Shown one piece after another: positions 31,024-45,860 of a stretch of 64,000 nt of DNA. Origin of the DNA: Planoprotostelium fungivorum (lineage: Eukaryota; Evosea; Variosea; Cavosteliida; Cavosteliaceae); NCBI GenBank assembly GCA_003024175.1, contig MDYQ01000006.1:186001-250000 (forward strand), written 5' to 3'. A program made the translations under genes and the position numbers. Each line of letters begins with the position of its first letter. Position 1 is the first letter of the stretch. Under the pieces are notes generated by a model. That model did no database searches. It saw only the letters and a program-made list of their open reading frames with translations, and was not told where the DNA came from.

Positions 31024-34000
31024 CTAGACCAATGGGCTATACGTGTTCGGACTCTTGTCTGGTGGTGACGTGAACGCGTCATAGTTCGGCTCCACTGGTT
31101 TGGTGGTGGATTTCATCCGCTCAGTCGACCTCCTCTTCTGCGTCCTCTGCATTTGTCTCTCCGCTTCTGATTCATCCCACACTTTGTCCTTCAGCCATCT
31201 ATAGATGTCGCTGAACGACGGTCTATCGTCGGGTTGTTTCTGCCAGCATTGACCCAGCATGTAAGCCACGACATCATCGGCCTGTTGTGGTATGTGGAGT
31301 GTCTCGCCGTTCATCACTGCCGTCGCCACCTTTTCGTGAATGTCAAACAAATTTTCCATACATAGATCCGTCACGCACCTCCATAGGTTGTCGTTCCGCC
31401 CACGGATCTTGGGTGGTGCAGATCTCCCAACACAAGACACCATACGACCACACTGCCACGTTGTCAATCAAATGGCCAAACCCATCATCTCACCATCTGA
31501 TTTGGATGAATAGACTCTAGATGCGATCGACTCCGGTGCCATCCTGCAGCATCTATCAGTCACTGACATGTCGTACATGCTTCACCATTTCACAGGCCCG
31601 ATGGAAGACTGAGTCTTTCCACCGTCACTTCCGTCACTAGACTCACGTGACAGACCAAAGTCGCTCACTTTCGGCTGCATCGACTTTGTCAGCAAGATGT
31701 TGCGAACGGCCAAGTCTCTGTGTATGACTCCTTCTGCATGCAGATGGATCATACCCCTGCCACTGTCATTCTCTCGCTCGCATCATCAGCGACTCTCACG
31801 CGGCTACACCGATCATCATCTCTTTCTTCTTTGCAAACTCGACTGTGTTCTCTTGCAGATAAGCTGTCAGAAGTTAGGAAGAGAGGCAGAGATGGGACTC
31901 ACTGTACAGACTGCCGCCATCGCAAAACTCTATGGAAAGATTAGTCATATGATTGTTTGTAGATGGACATGTCACCTGTGATGATGGCAAGAGGTTGTGG
32001 GGGGAAGGATACACCTAAGCTGTCAAATGTCATCACACGGAAAGTCGATGAAATTTCGAAACTCACAATAGAACCACATTGTTGTGTGGTCTCAAGTTCT
32101 GCAAGATCGACACCTCTCCCCTGTTCATCTGAGCATTCATAAAACGTTAGACTCACAAGAAGTCTTTCAACTGCTCTGTCGTGATGTAGTCGCTTCGTAT
32201 CTGCTTCACTGCCACCTTTGACTCTCTCCATATCGCTGAGTAGACGATGCCAAATGCACCGTGTCCCACCACTTGCATGTTCTTGATGTCCTGTCTATCA
32301 TCACCCCTCCACATCATATCACAACACACAGACAGATGAGGATGAGGAGGATGAATATGAGGATGAAGATGAGAGAGACTGACGTTAAAGTTGATGATCG
32401 ACTTCTTTGCTGGCTCGAGATTGAGTCTGGACAGATCTACTAGTTCCATCGATTGCATCACGGGTCGCTTTCTGTTACGCTGCAGGAGGAGAACGATGAT
32501 GAATATGACGACGACCAAAACAGCACATGATCCGATGACTATGCCTGAATATAGATGAGCGAGATGAATGAAATCTAGATCAATAATGATAATGTTTAAT
32601 TTTGTAAAATCGACGTAGATCTCACCTGCTATGAGGCCTACAGATAGATCTTTCGAGGCAGAGTCGTTGATGGTATTACTGGTGCTGATGAGACATCCGA
32701 TACCTGTATGACGTCAGATGAAGTCATCACGATGTAACCACTCACTTCCATCGGTCGTATTTCCTGTCTTCTGCCCTGATGGACAGACTAACAGAGATGA
32801 TGCCGTGTTGTAGTCCATCATAGACACCTCTACCACACTGTCACTGCTCGACAGCACAAAAGCATTCGCCGGGTAGCTGCCAGACGTGACATTGACTCTT
32901 GTAGATGGTCCCACATACACTATCTGTCATCAACTATCATCACCATGTACGCCACGTGGTCTGACTCACGCCGTTCTTGACTACATCGTCTGACATGGTA
33001 GCTCCTCCCACTACATACACACTGTCTCCATAGAGCGATGTGTTATTACCAAAGGTGTTGTTATCCATCACGATCGATCCCACGTCTCCACCGTTCTGTA
33101 CATATACAGCACCTCCTCCTTGACTCGCCTGGTTCGAGTAGAACGAAGAAGAGCTGAGAGAGATGTGAGAGAAATTGGATCTCTTCTGGAGAGAGATGGT
33201 GGTCAATTTGAGAGATCCTCCTGTCACAGTTCAGAGAGGATTTCACAATGAGATGCGTTCGATTCACCCGTCGCGGCCGAATTATTGTAAAAGGTACAGC
33301 TGTCGACGTCCACCGATCCGACCACTCCACTGTACATCATCGTCCCTCCTGACCCTGTCGCTGCTCTGCAGCTGCTGAAAGACACTCCTCTCATCGTCAC
33401 TGACTCGAGTGGTCCTTGCACAAGCACAGCTCCTCCGTCGTTCGATGTTGTGTAGCACTCACTGAACGTGCCTCCCTCTATCTGCAGCCTTGCAGAGGAA
33501 GACGTTCCTTGCACATAGACAGCGCCTCCTCCGGACTTTGCCGAGTTGTAGACGAAAGTGTTGTTGATGATGTCGATGATTGAAGATGAGCCAGATATAC
33601 TGATGGCTCCTCCTTGGCCACCACCAGAGATGCTGTTCCCCACAAAAATTGCGTTCGAGACCGTCAATTTGTTCGTGTAATAAAATGTAGGATGCTAGAA
33701 TGCCAGTCAATCCATTTACTCTACATTGCCGAAATCACCTGGAATACAGCCCCCTCTCTGCCCTGATTGTCCTCATATCTTCCTCCGTTGATCGAGATCG
33801 ACTCTGATGTGGCGTATAGTGCAATGGCGCTCGATATGACTGACCGACTAGATCGAACATACAGATCTCTCATCTGTTGTCTCTGTCAGTCTCATGTGTA
33901 ACACATCACTCACCTCGAACGATGTGTACTGTCCGTCTGCTCGATAGACAGCGCCATCAGGAGCTGTGTTGGCCGTCATCTTTGTGTCTGATAAGGTGAC

Positions 34001-37000
34001 GCTAGATTCATTTGTAGAAGACGTGGTGTAGAGAACAGCAGCCGAGACGGTAGCTCTGTTGCGAGAGAAGGTACTACCACTCACTCTGATGTCACTGTGT
34101 AGCATTAGAAATTACGCCCATTCAAGACACTCACCCCTGTAAATTGACATACAATGCCGATCCTTGTATCGCAGAATTGTCACTCATCGTACAGTTACTG
34201 ATGTTGATGTCGCCCGTGACACCAGAAGAGATGTAGACAGATGCTCCGAACGTCGCATTGTTAGCATGCGAATCGAGTGACATCAAGTCTACGCTGGACC
34301 ATGTGCCGGACAGATACAGACCTGCACCGTTCACGGCCAAATTGTTCGACCATGTGGTGTTGAACGTAATAAGTGAATGCCCCTTTCCTTTCTCTTTGTG
34401 AGAATGATCCTCAGCGAAACATCTCACCTTGCAGACATACCGCGCCACCGTTGGTGGTGGCTGTGTTACCGATGAAAATACTGTTGTAAACTTCAACCGT
34501 ACAGACAGCTTTGTCCACATAGATGGCTGAGCCTACTACGGTTCACATTCGATCTCATTGAATATATCACCTCTCAGAGATTCATGGTAGCTGATGTCGG
34601 AATTCCTAATCTTGATAACGTCACGCACTAAGCCTAGTATGCACACTCCTGCTCCCGTCTGTGCTGTGTTCCATCTCATCTTGCTCTCTATCACAAGCAC
34701 GTTCTGTCTGCTACTTGATGCTGTGACGATGCCGCCACCTTGGAACACGCAGCTGTTGTTGTCCATGCGGCCTCTTCTCATCGACAGAACGTTCAGCGTG
34801 CCATCTACATACACTCCTCCACCAATCACCTGTCATCACTCTCAGTCAATTCACAGATGAGCGATAGTCTCACGCTGGCAGAGTTGTTGTAGATGATGAC
34901 GTCTGTCATGTAGATGTCACTCTCGTTGGATCCACCTGTCAGATACATCGCTCCTCCTGCCTCATATTAAAAATCCATCTCAATCAAACTGAAGAATTAC
35001 CAATGAGAGCCGAGCAGCCGCTGATCATGATGTTGTCGACCTTGACATGTCCATCGCTCAGAGATATCACGAGGAAACCACCTTGCGTCGCCACCATATT
35101 GCCTCCCCTCACATTTTCCACAGTAACACTTCCCATACTTCCTGACATGTGCATAGCTCCCCCACTACCTCCAACGCTTCCGTTGTAGATGGACAGGTCT
35201 CGCAGTAGGACAGACTGAACGAAGGTGGATGTCAAGTCGATAGATCCCCCGTCTTTTCCTGCAGAATCTCCATTGAACGAACAGTTCTGAATGATGACCG
35301 AGGCGATCGTGCCCGAAATCTTGAATCGAGATGAGTGATCGTCATCACATCATGATGATGTGATCTGATGATGTGATCTGATGATGTGATCTGATGATCG
35401 ATGGATGTCATGATGATGAGGCAGGAATCGACGAACAGATGAGATAGAAATATTCTCACGGAGATGCTTCCTCCCTTGGTCGATGCGACGTTATCGATGA
35501 ATGTGCCGTTGGATACGCTCAATAAGTTGGTAAGAGAAGTCGCGTATATGGCCCCTCCATCTCGATTGGTGTTTCTCACGAACGTACTCGATATGGACGT
35601 CAAGCTGGTGGCTCCCGTGTATGCCGTTATGGCTCCCGTGCTGTGGTCCGTGAAGATATTTCCTTGGTCTAAGAGATTTCCACCAGAGACCTCGATACCC
35701 TGTCCGTTATTCGAAAAAGTGCAGTTGTAGACGGCACAATTTCTGTGATGATGTCATCGACGATGTCGATCGTCACTCACCCCCTTGATTTGATGGCTAG
35801 AGGCGTCGATGTGAAGTTAGATTGGCTCACAATCAACGATGTGTATCTGGCAATGGAGATGGATCTGATGTCATCAGTCATGTGAATCCACCTCATGTTC
35901 ATGACATGAAACGACGATACGACTCACTGTGACCCTGCTCCAATCATGGTACAGCGGTAGACAAATACGCTGGAATTACCAGCGGCGATATCGTTGATGC
36001 TACTCGCATTGAAGAAACTCTCAGATACCCGAAGGATTGAATCAGTGACCAAAAAAGCATATCTAGAGAGGTCAGAGATAAACCTTGAGCCTCGTACACA
36101 CCCCGTCACAACGTTGTACGACTCGTTGTAGGCCACGAGCTCGCCTCCACTGACGGTGACGGCAGTGATGACGATCGACGTGTACACATTACTAGTGAGG
36201 TACAGCTGATGACGTCATCCTAACGTATGGTGACGTCATCACACCTTCCCAGCGGTATTCGTGACGACATTCGTCATCGTTGTGAAGGTGTTATTGTAAA
36301 CGGCTCCACCACACAGAGACAGGATCGGTTCAGATCTGATATCTCTCGCGTTACTGAAATTGTTGTTGTAGATGTTGATATCTGTAGAATAGCTCGTGAT
36401 GATGCGGCTGATAGAAGAGAAATTGTTATCGTGAATGTCAATCGATGCGTTCGAAGCTGAGAGAGTCAGATCGAACGAGAGATCGATGACTCACGAAATG
36501 TGAACTGCGTATCGCCCGGCCCCAGATTGGTGATGGAAGATGAAGCTATCTCCACCCTCACGTCACTCGTGGACGGAGAATACATCGCGTAAGGTGGACC
36601 TATGGAAGAGATCGTACAATTGTACACTATCAGCTGACGAACAGAGAAGACGAACATGGGTGAATTGGCTATCGTGTAAGCACTGCCCATCCAATGCACT
36701 TGATCCAACGAGAGTTCATCAGCGATGATCTGCAGATAGAACGAATTGTGGGCTCCTGACACGTAAAACGTTCGCAGCGTGACGGAGGGAGCGATGATCG
36801 TCACGTTCTGACATTCATATCAGATTTGTGAGACGATGACTCTTCACCTTGAATATGTTCAGCAGGTATGTGACTTGATTCGTATCGAGAATAGTTTCGT
36901 TTCCGATGACCTCCAGCGGAGTAGATGATTGTATGACGTAAGGATGATGGTATAAACCTGCCGCCGAGAAGCTGACTTTCGTTCCCGGCTGAGCTTGGAT

Positions 37001-38344
37001 GAAGATGGAGGGATAAGGTTGAGTTGGAGCGTCTACCGTGAGGTAGAGAGAGATGGAAGTCCAGTCCATCTCGTCGTTGCGGATCAGGGATAGGACTGAG
37101 ATCGTTAGAGTCATCCTCACGATGATCGTCGATTGCATGATGATGGATGATGAATGCATGATGATGGAGTCGATTGCATGAGGATGATCGATGACGATGA
37201 ACAACGCATGACATTCACCGTCTGTGATGTTGGTAGGTGAAGCCACATAATTCGGTCCGACTGAATTAGAATGAATGACGCTTCCCTCGCGATTGATCCT
37301 CACCCATGAAGCTGACGTTCAGACTCGTCGCTGTCAGTCCCTGCACGTTCACGCTCACGCTGTATGGTCCTCCTTGTCCTGTCACTCTCTCTCAGTCTCT
37401 TCTCTTCTGCTTCCTCTCAGCTGTCACCTGCACTCCACAGACACTCGATCTGACTCGATGACACGCTCTGCACGCTGCAGCTGTAGCCACCTGCAGATAC
37501 TGTTGTACGACCCGAAAGCAGATTCTGGCCTGTGATAGTGGAGAGGCTTCCGTTGCTGGGGATATAGTCGGGTGTGACGGAAGTGATGATGGGTGCTGAT
37601 GCAGGGTCAGAGGAGGAAGATGGAAGAGATGTCGAGAAAGCGATGCACCTGGAAAGGAGTATAAAGGTTGGGAATCCGTGTTGGTGATGTTGTTGGCGGC
37701 ATAAACGGTCAACTGATATCATTTCAGTGTCCACCATCATCGTAGTGGTGCTATTTCCAGCAGTGATGATTACAGATCTGAAGAATGGAGAGAGAGTGGA
37801 GCTCACCATGATACTTTGCCCTCCCCACACTGGCATGGTAAATTTTACGTGGCTATCATCTATCACTACGACATCAGTGACCTGGATCCCTGCGATGTAG
37901 ACCAGTGTGCGATCCGCATTACTTGATTGGCGTCTCGCCGATGAACTTTTGATCCAACAATGATTTAGACTGGACGAATAGACGCTGCCAATGCAGCCTA
38001 TCCATCTTCAATCACATTAGAATCTCTCCATAAACTTACCCACGGTGGCGACACAAGTGAGAGTGCAGTTGATCTGGCTGCCATTGAATTCAGCTATGTT
38101 CCCGAGTGTTCTATCGATGCCAGCCAGCCACACATCTCCGATCCGAATTTTGAGCGGACCAACACCGGAGAAACCGGAGCCCTGAAGAGTGACACTCTGT
38201 GGACTGTTGCTCTGCAAGGTCACGGTGGACAGAGGGACAGAGATCTGGACTATGGAGGGTCCATCATCTTTCCATCACGGACGACTCACTTTTTGCCACC
38301 GAGAGGGAGAGCAACGAGAGACATATAAAGAGGATCGCATGCAT
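31024..38344 (-). CDS. Receptor tyrosine-kinase-like protein A (beta-helix ectodomain)
   Basis: Very large spliced gene. Signal peptide [17 protein letters not shown], then two long beta-rich regions around one IPT/TIG domain ([20 protein letters not shown], near 37420-37600). After that come many exons of parallel beta-helix repeats with the F-x-x-N and GGA signature of polymorphic membrane proteins ([35 protein letters not shown]). A transmembrane segment (VIFIIVLLL) is followed by RNRKR. The cytosolic kinase has the Gly-loop [42 protein letters not shown] and [14 protein letters not shown]. HRDLAxRN is the tyrosine-kinase form of the catalytic loop. All catalytic residues are present. Exon ends between 32500 and 36500 are approximate. 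A sensor of cell-surface or bacterial ligands is inference. Confidence 0.85.
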
Positions 38345-38661
38345 CTTCTGTGGCTGCTCGTGGGTTGAAAATCGGATGTTCGACGTACAGGACTGGCACA
38401 CGTCTCCGACGCAACGGTCTGACGTTTCGTTGGTTTTCTGAAGTGCCAGAGGCTCATGCCAAACGCCTCAAACAGGACAAATGCGGAGAAAATCAGCCTA
38501 TTTTGATGACGTCTCACGGATATTTCAGGATGTTGCCGACAATCAATCTCGATCATAATAATTTATTCCTTTCGTTCATCTCAACGGTCTAAATCAATGC
38601 ACTGTACGGGTCATCGGCGCTGTTCAACCGTCAGCCTCTCCCGTATCGTCATCGTCGCTGT
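38345..38661. other. Spacer between the two tandem receptor kinase genes
   Basis: 317 bases between the start of receptor A and the stop of receptor B, presumed promoter of A and terminator of B. I see no credible coding exon or named site. Confidence 0.6.
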
Positions 38662-41600
38662 TCACCTCTTTCCGTGTGCGATCTCCTCTGGCGACGAGAT
38701 CGTGTCGTAGTTGGATTTCATGGAGGTGGGCTGCATGAGTGTGATCCTCTTCTCCTTCAGCTGCTTCTGCTTCTCTGTCTCTGATTCGTCCCACACTTTC
38801 TCCGTCAACCACCGGTAGATATCGCTGAAAGAGGGTCGATCTTCGGGTTGCTTCTGCCAACACTCTTTCAGCATGTAAGCGACGACATCATCAGCCTGTT
38901 CGGGTATGCGCAATGTCTCGTTGTTCATGCAGACTGCCGTCGCCACCTTTTCATGAGGTCAGTATAAAGAACGATCTCCATGGTGATGATGCGGATGATG
39001 ATCGGTATATGTTGGTGTAGACGGATTCAATATCTACCTCCATGACTTGTCTTCCTGCCCATGGATCTTGCCGCGTACAGATTTCCCAACACAAGACACC
39101 GTATGACCACACTGTCGCACGCTATCAATCGAGACATCCATGCGTTCATCATCTCACCGTCTGATTTGGATGAATAGACTCTGGCTGTGATCGACTCCGG
39201 TGCCATCCTGCAACATCTATCAGTCACTGAACTGTCGTACATGCTTCACCATTTCACAGGCCCGATGACGGATCGTGTTTCTCCACCGTCACTTCCGTCG
39301 CTAGACTCACGTGACAGACCAAAGTCGCTCACTTTCGGCTGCATCGACTTTGTCAGCAAGATGTTGCGAACGGCCAAGTCTCTGTGTATCACTCCTTCTG
39401 CATGCAGATGGATCATACCCCTGCCACTGTCATTCTCTCGCTCGCATCATCAGCGACACTCACGCAGCCACGCCGATCATCATCTCTTTCTTCTTTGCAA
39501 AATCAACTGTGTTTTCTCGCAGGTAAGCTGTCAGAAGTTAGGAAGAAAGGGAGAGATGGGATGCACTCACTGTATAGACTGCCGCCATCGCAAAATTCTA
39601 GGGAAAGATTAGTCATATGATTGTTTGTAGATGGACATGTCACCTGTGATGATGGCAAGGGGTTGTGGGGGGAAGGACACACCTAAGCTGTGATGTGTCA
39701 CGATATCATCGAAGAGAATTCGATGAAAAGCTCACAATAGAACGACGTTATTGTGCGGCCTCAAGTTCTGTAAGATCGACACCTCTCCCCTGTTCATCTG
39801 AGCATTCATAAAACGTTAGACTCACAAGAAGTCTTTCAACTGCTCTGTCGTGATGTAGTCGCTTCGTATCTGCTTCACTGCCACCTTTGACTCTCTCCAT
39901 ATCGCTGAGTAGACGATGCCAAATGCACCGTGTCCCACCACTTGCATGTTCTTGATGTCCTGTCCATTGTCACCTCTCCACATCATATCACAACACACGA
40001 CAGATGAAGATGAGAGGATGAAGATGAGGATGAAGATGAGAGTGACTGACGTTAAAGTTGATGATCGACTTCTTTGCTGGCTCGAGATTGAGTCTGGACA
40101 GATCTACGAGCTCCATCGATTGCATCACAGGTCGCTTTCTGTTACGCTGCAGGAGGAGAACGATGATGAATGTCACGACGACCAAAACAGCACATGATCC
40201 GATGACTATGCCTGTATAACAATGAGTTAATCAAGAAGAATCATGATCTCACCAGCTATGGCTCCGCCTGAAAGTTCTTTTGATGTAGAATTGTTATCAC
40301 TGGTGATGACGATGCATTTCACATCTATATGATGTCAAACGACGTCACAGTAAAGTACACTTACTTCCATCGGTCGTATTTCCTGTCTTCTGCCCTGATG
40401 GACAGACTAACAGAGATGATGCCGTGTTGTAGTCCATCATAGACACCTCTACCACACTGTCACTGCTCGACAGCACAAAAGCATTCGCCGGGTAGCTGCC
40501 AGACACGACATTGACTCTTGTAGACGGTCCCACATACACTATCTATCATCATCTGTCATCACGATGTACGTTACATGGTCTGACTCACGCCGTTCTTGAC
40601 TACATCGTCTGACATGGTAGCTCCTCCCACTACATACACACTGTCTCCACTATTATCACCGAAGGTGTTTTCATCCAGTACGATCGATCCCACGTCCCCG
40701 CCGTTCTGTACGTATACAGCTCCTCCTTGATTTGCCTGGTTCGAATAGAAAGAAGAAGAACGAACAGAGATCGGAGCGTAGTTAGACCGTTTCTGCAGGG
40801 AGTTGGTCGTTAATTTGAGAGATCCTCCTGTCTGATTTCAGATTACGAACAAGCGGACACGGTACGAGCAATATATTTGAATGATTTACTATCGATACAT
40901 CTCACCTGTTATGGCCGAATTATTGTAAAAAGTACAGCTGTCGACGTCCACCGATCCGACCACTCCACTGTACATCATCGTCCCTCCTGACCCTGTCGCT
41001 GCTCTGCAGCTGCTGAAAGATACTCCTCTCATTGTCACTGACTCGAGTGGTCCTTGCACAAGCACAGCTCCTCCGTCGTTCGATGTTGTGTAGCACTCAC
41101 TGAACGTGCCTCCCTCTATCTGCATCCTTGCAGAGGAAGACGTTCCTTGCACATAGACAGCGCCTCCTCCTGACTTTGCCGAGTTGTAGATGAAAGTGTT
41201 ATTGATGATGTTGATGGTTGAAGATGAGCCAGATATACTGATGGCTCCTCCTTGACCCTCACCGGAGATGGTATTTCCCACAAAAGTCGCGTTTGCGATG
41301 ATCAATGAACTTGTGGCGTAGAACGATGGATGCTGTGGTACATGAGTCATCGTCCAGATTCATGTTTAATTTATTGACATTCACCTGAAACACAGCCCCC
41401 TGTCTTCCCTGATTGTCCTCATATCTTCCTCCGTTGATCGAGATCGACTCTGATGTGGCGTATAGTGCGATGGCGCTCGATATGACTGACCGACTAGATC
41501 GAACGTGCAGATCTCTCATCTGTTGTCTTTGTCAGACTCATTTGTAACGCATCACTCGCCTCGAACGATGTGTACTGTCCGTCTGCTCGATAGACAGCGC

Positions 41601-44600
41601 CATCAGGAGCGGTGTTGGCTGTCATCACCGTGTCTGATAAGGTGACACTGGATCTTTCTATCAACGATGTTGTGTATAGTACGGCAGCCGAGACGGTAGC
41701 TCTGTTGCGAGAGAAAGTACTACCACTCACTGTGATGTCGCTATAATTTTCCTAAATTATTTCATCCAATTTGCGGCGCTCACCTCTGCAGATTGACATA
41801 CAAGGCCGATCCTTGTGTTGCAGAATTGTCACTCATCGTACAGTTACTGATGTTGATGTCGCCCGTGACACCAGAAGAGATGTAGACAGATGCTCCGAAC
41901 GTCGCATTGTTAGCATGCGAATCGAGTGACATCAAGTCTACGCTGGACCATGTGCCGGACAGATACAGACCTGCACCGTTCACGGCCAAATTGTTCGACC
42001 ATGTAGTGTTGAAGGTTCTGAATGTCGAGCCTCTTCCTGGATATTCTTCAATCACAGATCTCTGTTGGTCTCTTAACCTTGGAGGCATACCGCACCACCG
42101 TCGGTGGTGGCTGTGTTACCAATGAAAGTGCTGTTGTAGATTTCTACCGAAGAGAAGACTCTGTCCACGTAGATGGCTGAGCCTGAGATTTTCAGACATC
42201 ATTTGCATGGTCGCATCACCTCTCAGACATTCGTGGTAGCTGATGTCGGAGTTTCCGATCTTGATAACGTCACGCACTACGCCCAGTATGCACACTCCTG
42301 CTCCCGTCTGTGCTGCGTTCCATCTCATCTTGCTCTCTATCACAAGCACGTTCTGTCTGCTACTTGATGCTGTGACGATGCCGCCACCTTGGAACACGCA
42401 GCTGTTGTTGTCCATGCGGCCTCTTCTCATCGACAGAACGTTCAGTGTGCCGTCTACATACACTCCTCCTCCAATCACCTGTCATCACTCTCAGTCACTT
42501 CACAGATGAGCGATGGTCTCACGCTGGCAGAGTTGTTGTAGATGATGACGTCTGACATGTATATGTCACTCTCGTTGGATCCACCTGTCAGATACATCGC
42601 TCCTCCTATCTCATTTAAGCATCATTTTGTGAAGTTGACGTTTCACCGATTAGAGCAGAGCAGCCACTGATCATGATGTTGTCCACCTTGACATGTCCAT
42701 CGCTCAGAGATATCACGAGGAAACCACCTTGCGTCGCCGCCATATTACCTCCCCTCACATTTTCCACAGTAACACTTCCCATACTTCCTGATATGTGTAC
42801 GGCTCCACCACTACCTCCAACGCTTCCATTGTAGATGGACAAGTCTCGCAGGGTGAGGGACTGAACGAAGGCGGATGTCAAGTCGATGGATCCTCCGTCC
42901 TTTCCTGCAGAATTTCCGGTGAATGAACAGTTCTGAATGATGACCGAATTTGAAGTGCCCGAAATCTTGAAACTCATCAGTTGATGTCGTGACTGGGGAG
43001 ATGATGTGACGACAGTGATGTTGACATGAGACGATCCGATATCTGCTCACAGAGATGCTTCCCCCCGCGACAGATGCAGTATCATTCATGAATGTCCCGT
43101 TGTAGACGCTCAACTCCAGCGCGAGCGGTGTTGTGAGCGATGATGGATCCGTAACGGATATAGCTCCTCCTTCTCGGTTACTATTCCTCAAGAACGTACT
43201 CGATATGGATGTAAAGCTGGTGGCTCCCGTGTATACCAATATGGCTCCCGTGCTGTGATCCGTGAAGATATTTCCTTGTTCGAGTAGAGTACCGGAAGAG
43301 ATCATCACGGCCAGTCCATTTTTCGAGAACGTACAGTTGTAGATTGACGAATTTCTATCGTAGTGTCATCCATGACTTCTCGAATGACTTGATTCGCGTA
43401 CTGCGCTCACCCTTGCGAGCTGATGCCTAGAGCGTTCAATGAAAAGTTCGAGTTTGAGGTTTGTAGGGTTGCCGACGGAGACACAACAATCGATCTAAGA
43501 TCATCAGATGGGACGATTTATGGTAAACTCACTGCACGCCAGCATTAGCCATGGTACATCTGTCTACATATACTGCCGCATTATCTACCGTCAGATCTCC
43601 GACAGCGCTTCCCTTGAAACGACATTGTTTTACGTAGGCTACCGCTGTGCTGATAGATAGAGCATATCTATAGAAGTCAGTGATGGACTTTAAGCTTTGT
43701 ACGTTATCACCCCGTCACACCATCAAAATTTTCGTTGTAGATATCGACCTCACCACCGCTGATATTGACCGCAGAGATACCGATGTTCGAATAGTTATTA
43801 CCACTGAGATACAGCTGATGACGTCATCATCACGTATTACGGCATCGTCCTCACCTTTCCGCAAGTATTTTCGATCCCATTTGCACCGCCGTTAAATGTA
43901 TTGTTGTAGAGAAATCCTCCACACAGGGAGACAGCTGATCTGTAACCATCCGTCACATAATTGAAAGTATTCTCGTAGATGCTGATGTTGGCAGAAGAGC
44001 TCGTGATGAGGGATTTAGAACCACCGAAGCTGTTACCATGAATACGAACTGAAGCAATGTTCGAGGCTAAACGAGAATCAAAAGACGTCGATTATCTTTC
44101 ACTCACGGAACGTAAATAGTGATTCTCCTTGGTTTCTGTAACCGTTCACACTATTTTGTGAAATGTCCACTTGTATGGTATCCGCATACTGAGGGTCTAT
44201 CGTGTAGAACGGGCGGTGATAATTGATGAAGCAGTTAGATAAATTCAGCCGGTGAACAGAAAAGACCAACTGAGCGCTGTTGGCATCCGAATTCGGGATA
44301 CCCTGCCAGTACACATTGCTCATGAGCAAAGAATCACTCATAATCCGGAGATAACGTATCGAGACCGAGGAGAAATAGAATGAACGCAGTATCACGGAAG
44401 GAGCGATGATCGTGGTATCTTACGATTTCTCTGTCAGTTTTCGATGAAATCTCCACCTCACCCCCATAGAATCTGTACTACTGTAATTTGTGATGTCGAG
44501 AGGAGTTGTAGATTGGATGATGTGAGAGGAGTACGCTGACCTTCCCATGGAGACAGAGACGTTCGTTCCCGGTAGAACTTGGATGGAGATGTTGAAGGGA

Positions 44601-45860
44601 TAAGTTTGGTCACTCCATTCATCCATGAAGTAGATGTTGATGGCAGGCCAATTTTCCGTGACGTCATTGATAATAGACAAGACTGAAACTCTCAAAATGA
44701 TGAAATAGATGATGCTTACCACTCGTTGCATTTCCGGGAGAAATTACATAATAGGGTCCAGCTTCGGAAATTCAATCGAGGGGTGAAAATATTTCGAACG
44801 ATCTCCTCACCCATGAAGCTGACGTTCAGATCCGTCACTGTCAGTCCCTGCACATTCACGCTCACGCTGTATGGTCCTCCTTGTCCTGTCACTCTCTCTC
44901 AGTCTCTTCTCTTCTGCTTCTTCTCAGTTGTCACCTGCACTCCACAGACACTCGATCTGACTCGATGACACCCTCTGTACGCTGCAGCTGTAGCCACCTG
45001 CAGATACTGTTGTACGACCCGAAAGCAGATTCTGGCCTGTGATAGTGGAGAGGCTTCCGTTGCTGGGGATATAGTCGGGTGTGACGGAAGTGATGGTGGG
45101 TGCTGATGAAGTCAGAACACGGGCAGATTCAGGAAATGTCAACTGTTCATAATTTACCTGGATAAGTGTACAGAGGTCGAGAATCGGTGTTTTCAATATC
45201 ATCAGCAGCGTAAACGGTCAGCTGGTGAGTCCGTCAGTATGTTTCCACCGCGCTGAAACAGATGATGCGATGAAGAGATCACACGCATCTACATCCGGAG
45301 GAGCTCACTATAACGTTCTGTCCTCCCCAAGCCGGCAAGGTGAAGTTGACGTAATTATCATCGATCACTACGACATCAGTGGCCAGAATTCCAGTGGGGT
45401 AGACGAGTATGCGGTCCGAATTGAAACTCTCAGCATTCGACAAGGTAGTTTTAATCCAACAATGTCTCAGACTGGTCGAATACACACTCACGATGCAACC
45501 TGTCATCGTCCATCAATCATCCGTCCCATCTTTTTTTGTCGACTCACCAGGAGTGGCGATACAAGTGAGAGTGCAGTTGATCTGACTGCTGTCGAACTCT
45601 CGTATGTCTCCAAAGGTTCTATCGATGCCAGCCAGCCAAACATCTCCGATCCGAATAATGAGTGGGCCGACCCCTGAGAAACCGGAGCCTTGAAGAGTAA
45701 CGCTCTGTGGACTGTTATCTTGGAGGGTGAGAGTGGATAGAGAGGTGGATATTTGGACTGTGGATGATCAATCATCTTATGCACGACGAAACGGATGCAA
45801 ACTTTTTGCCACCGAGAAGGATACCAACGCGAGGCATAGAAGATATAAGTTCGCTTGCAT
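38662..45860 (-). CDS. Receptor tyrosine-kinase-like protein B (tandem paralogue)
   Basis: Same architecture as the gene at 31024-38344: signal peptide [24 protein letters not shown] domain ([20 protein letters not shown], near 44940-45110), beta-helix repeats, membrane segment (VTFIIVLLL), then kinase with [11 protein letters not shown] (near 39340), SDFGLSRE and MAPESI. The kinase tail ends [14 protein letters not shown], unlike copy A. Identity to A is very high in the juxtamembrane/kinase exons and in several beta-helix exons, and much lower in the membrane-distal exons at 43400-44700. Copy B lacks one segment of A near 33030 (the loop reading LYGDS). The uneven divergence fits either selection on the ligand-facing part or gene conversion in the kinase part. 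Intron positions are conserved between copies. Confidence 0.85.

Noticed and set aside
33060-44000. GTTGTAGA strings in the receptor genes as members of the intron-linked octamer family
   Set aside because: Most lack the leading CG and encode recurring IYN/VYN turns of the beta-helix, so they follow from protein repeats and were left out of the main argument.
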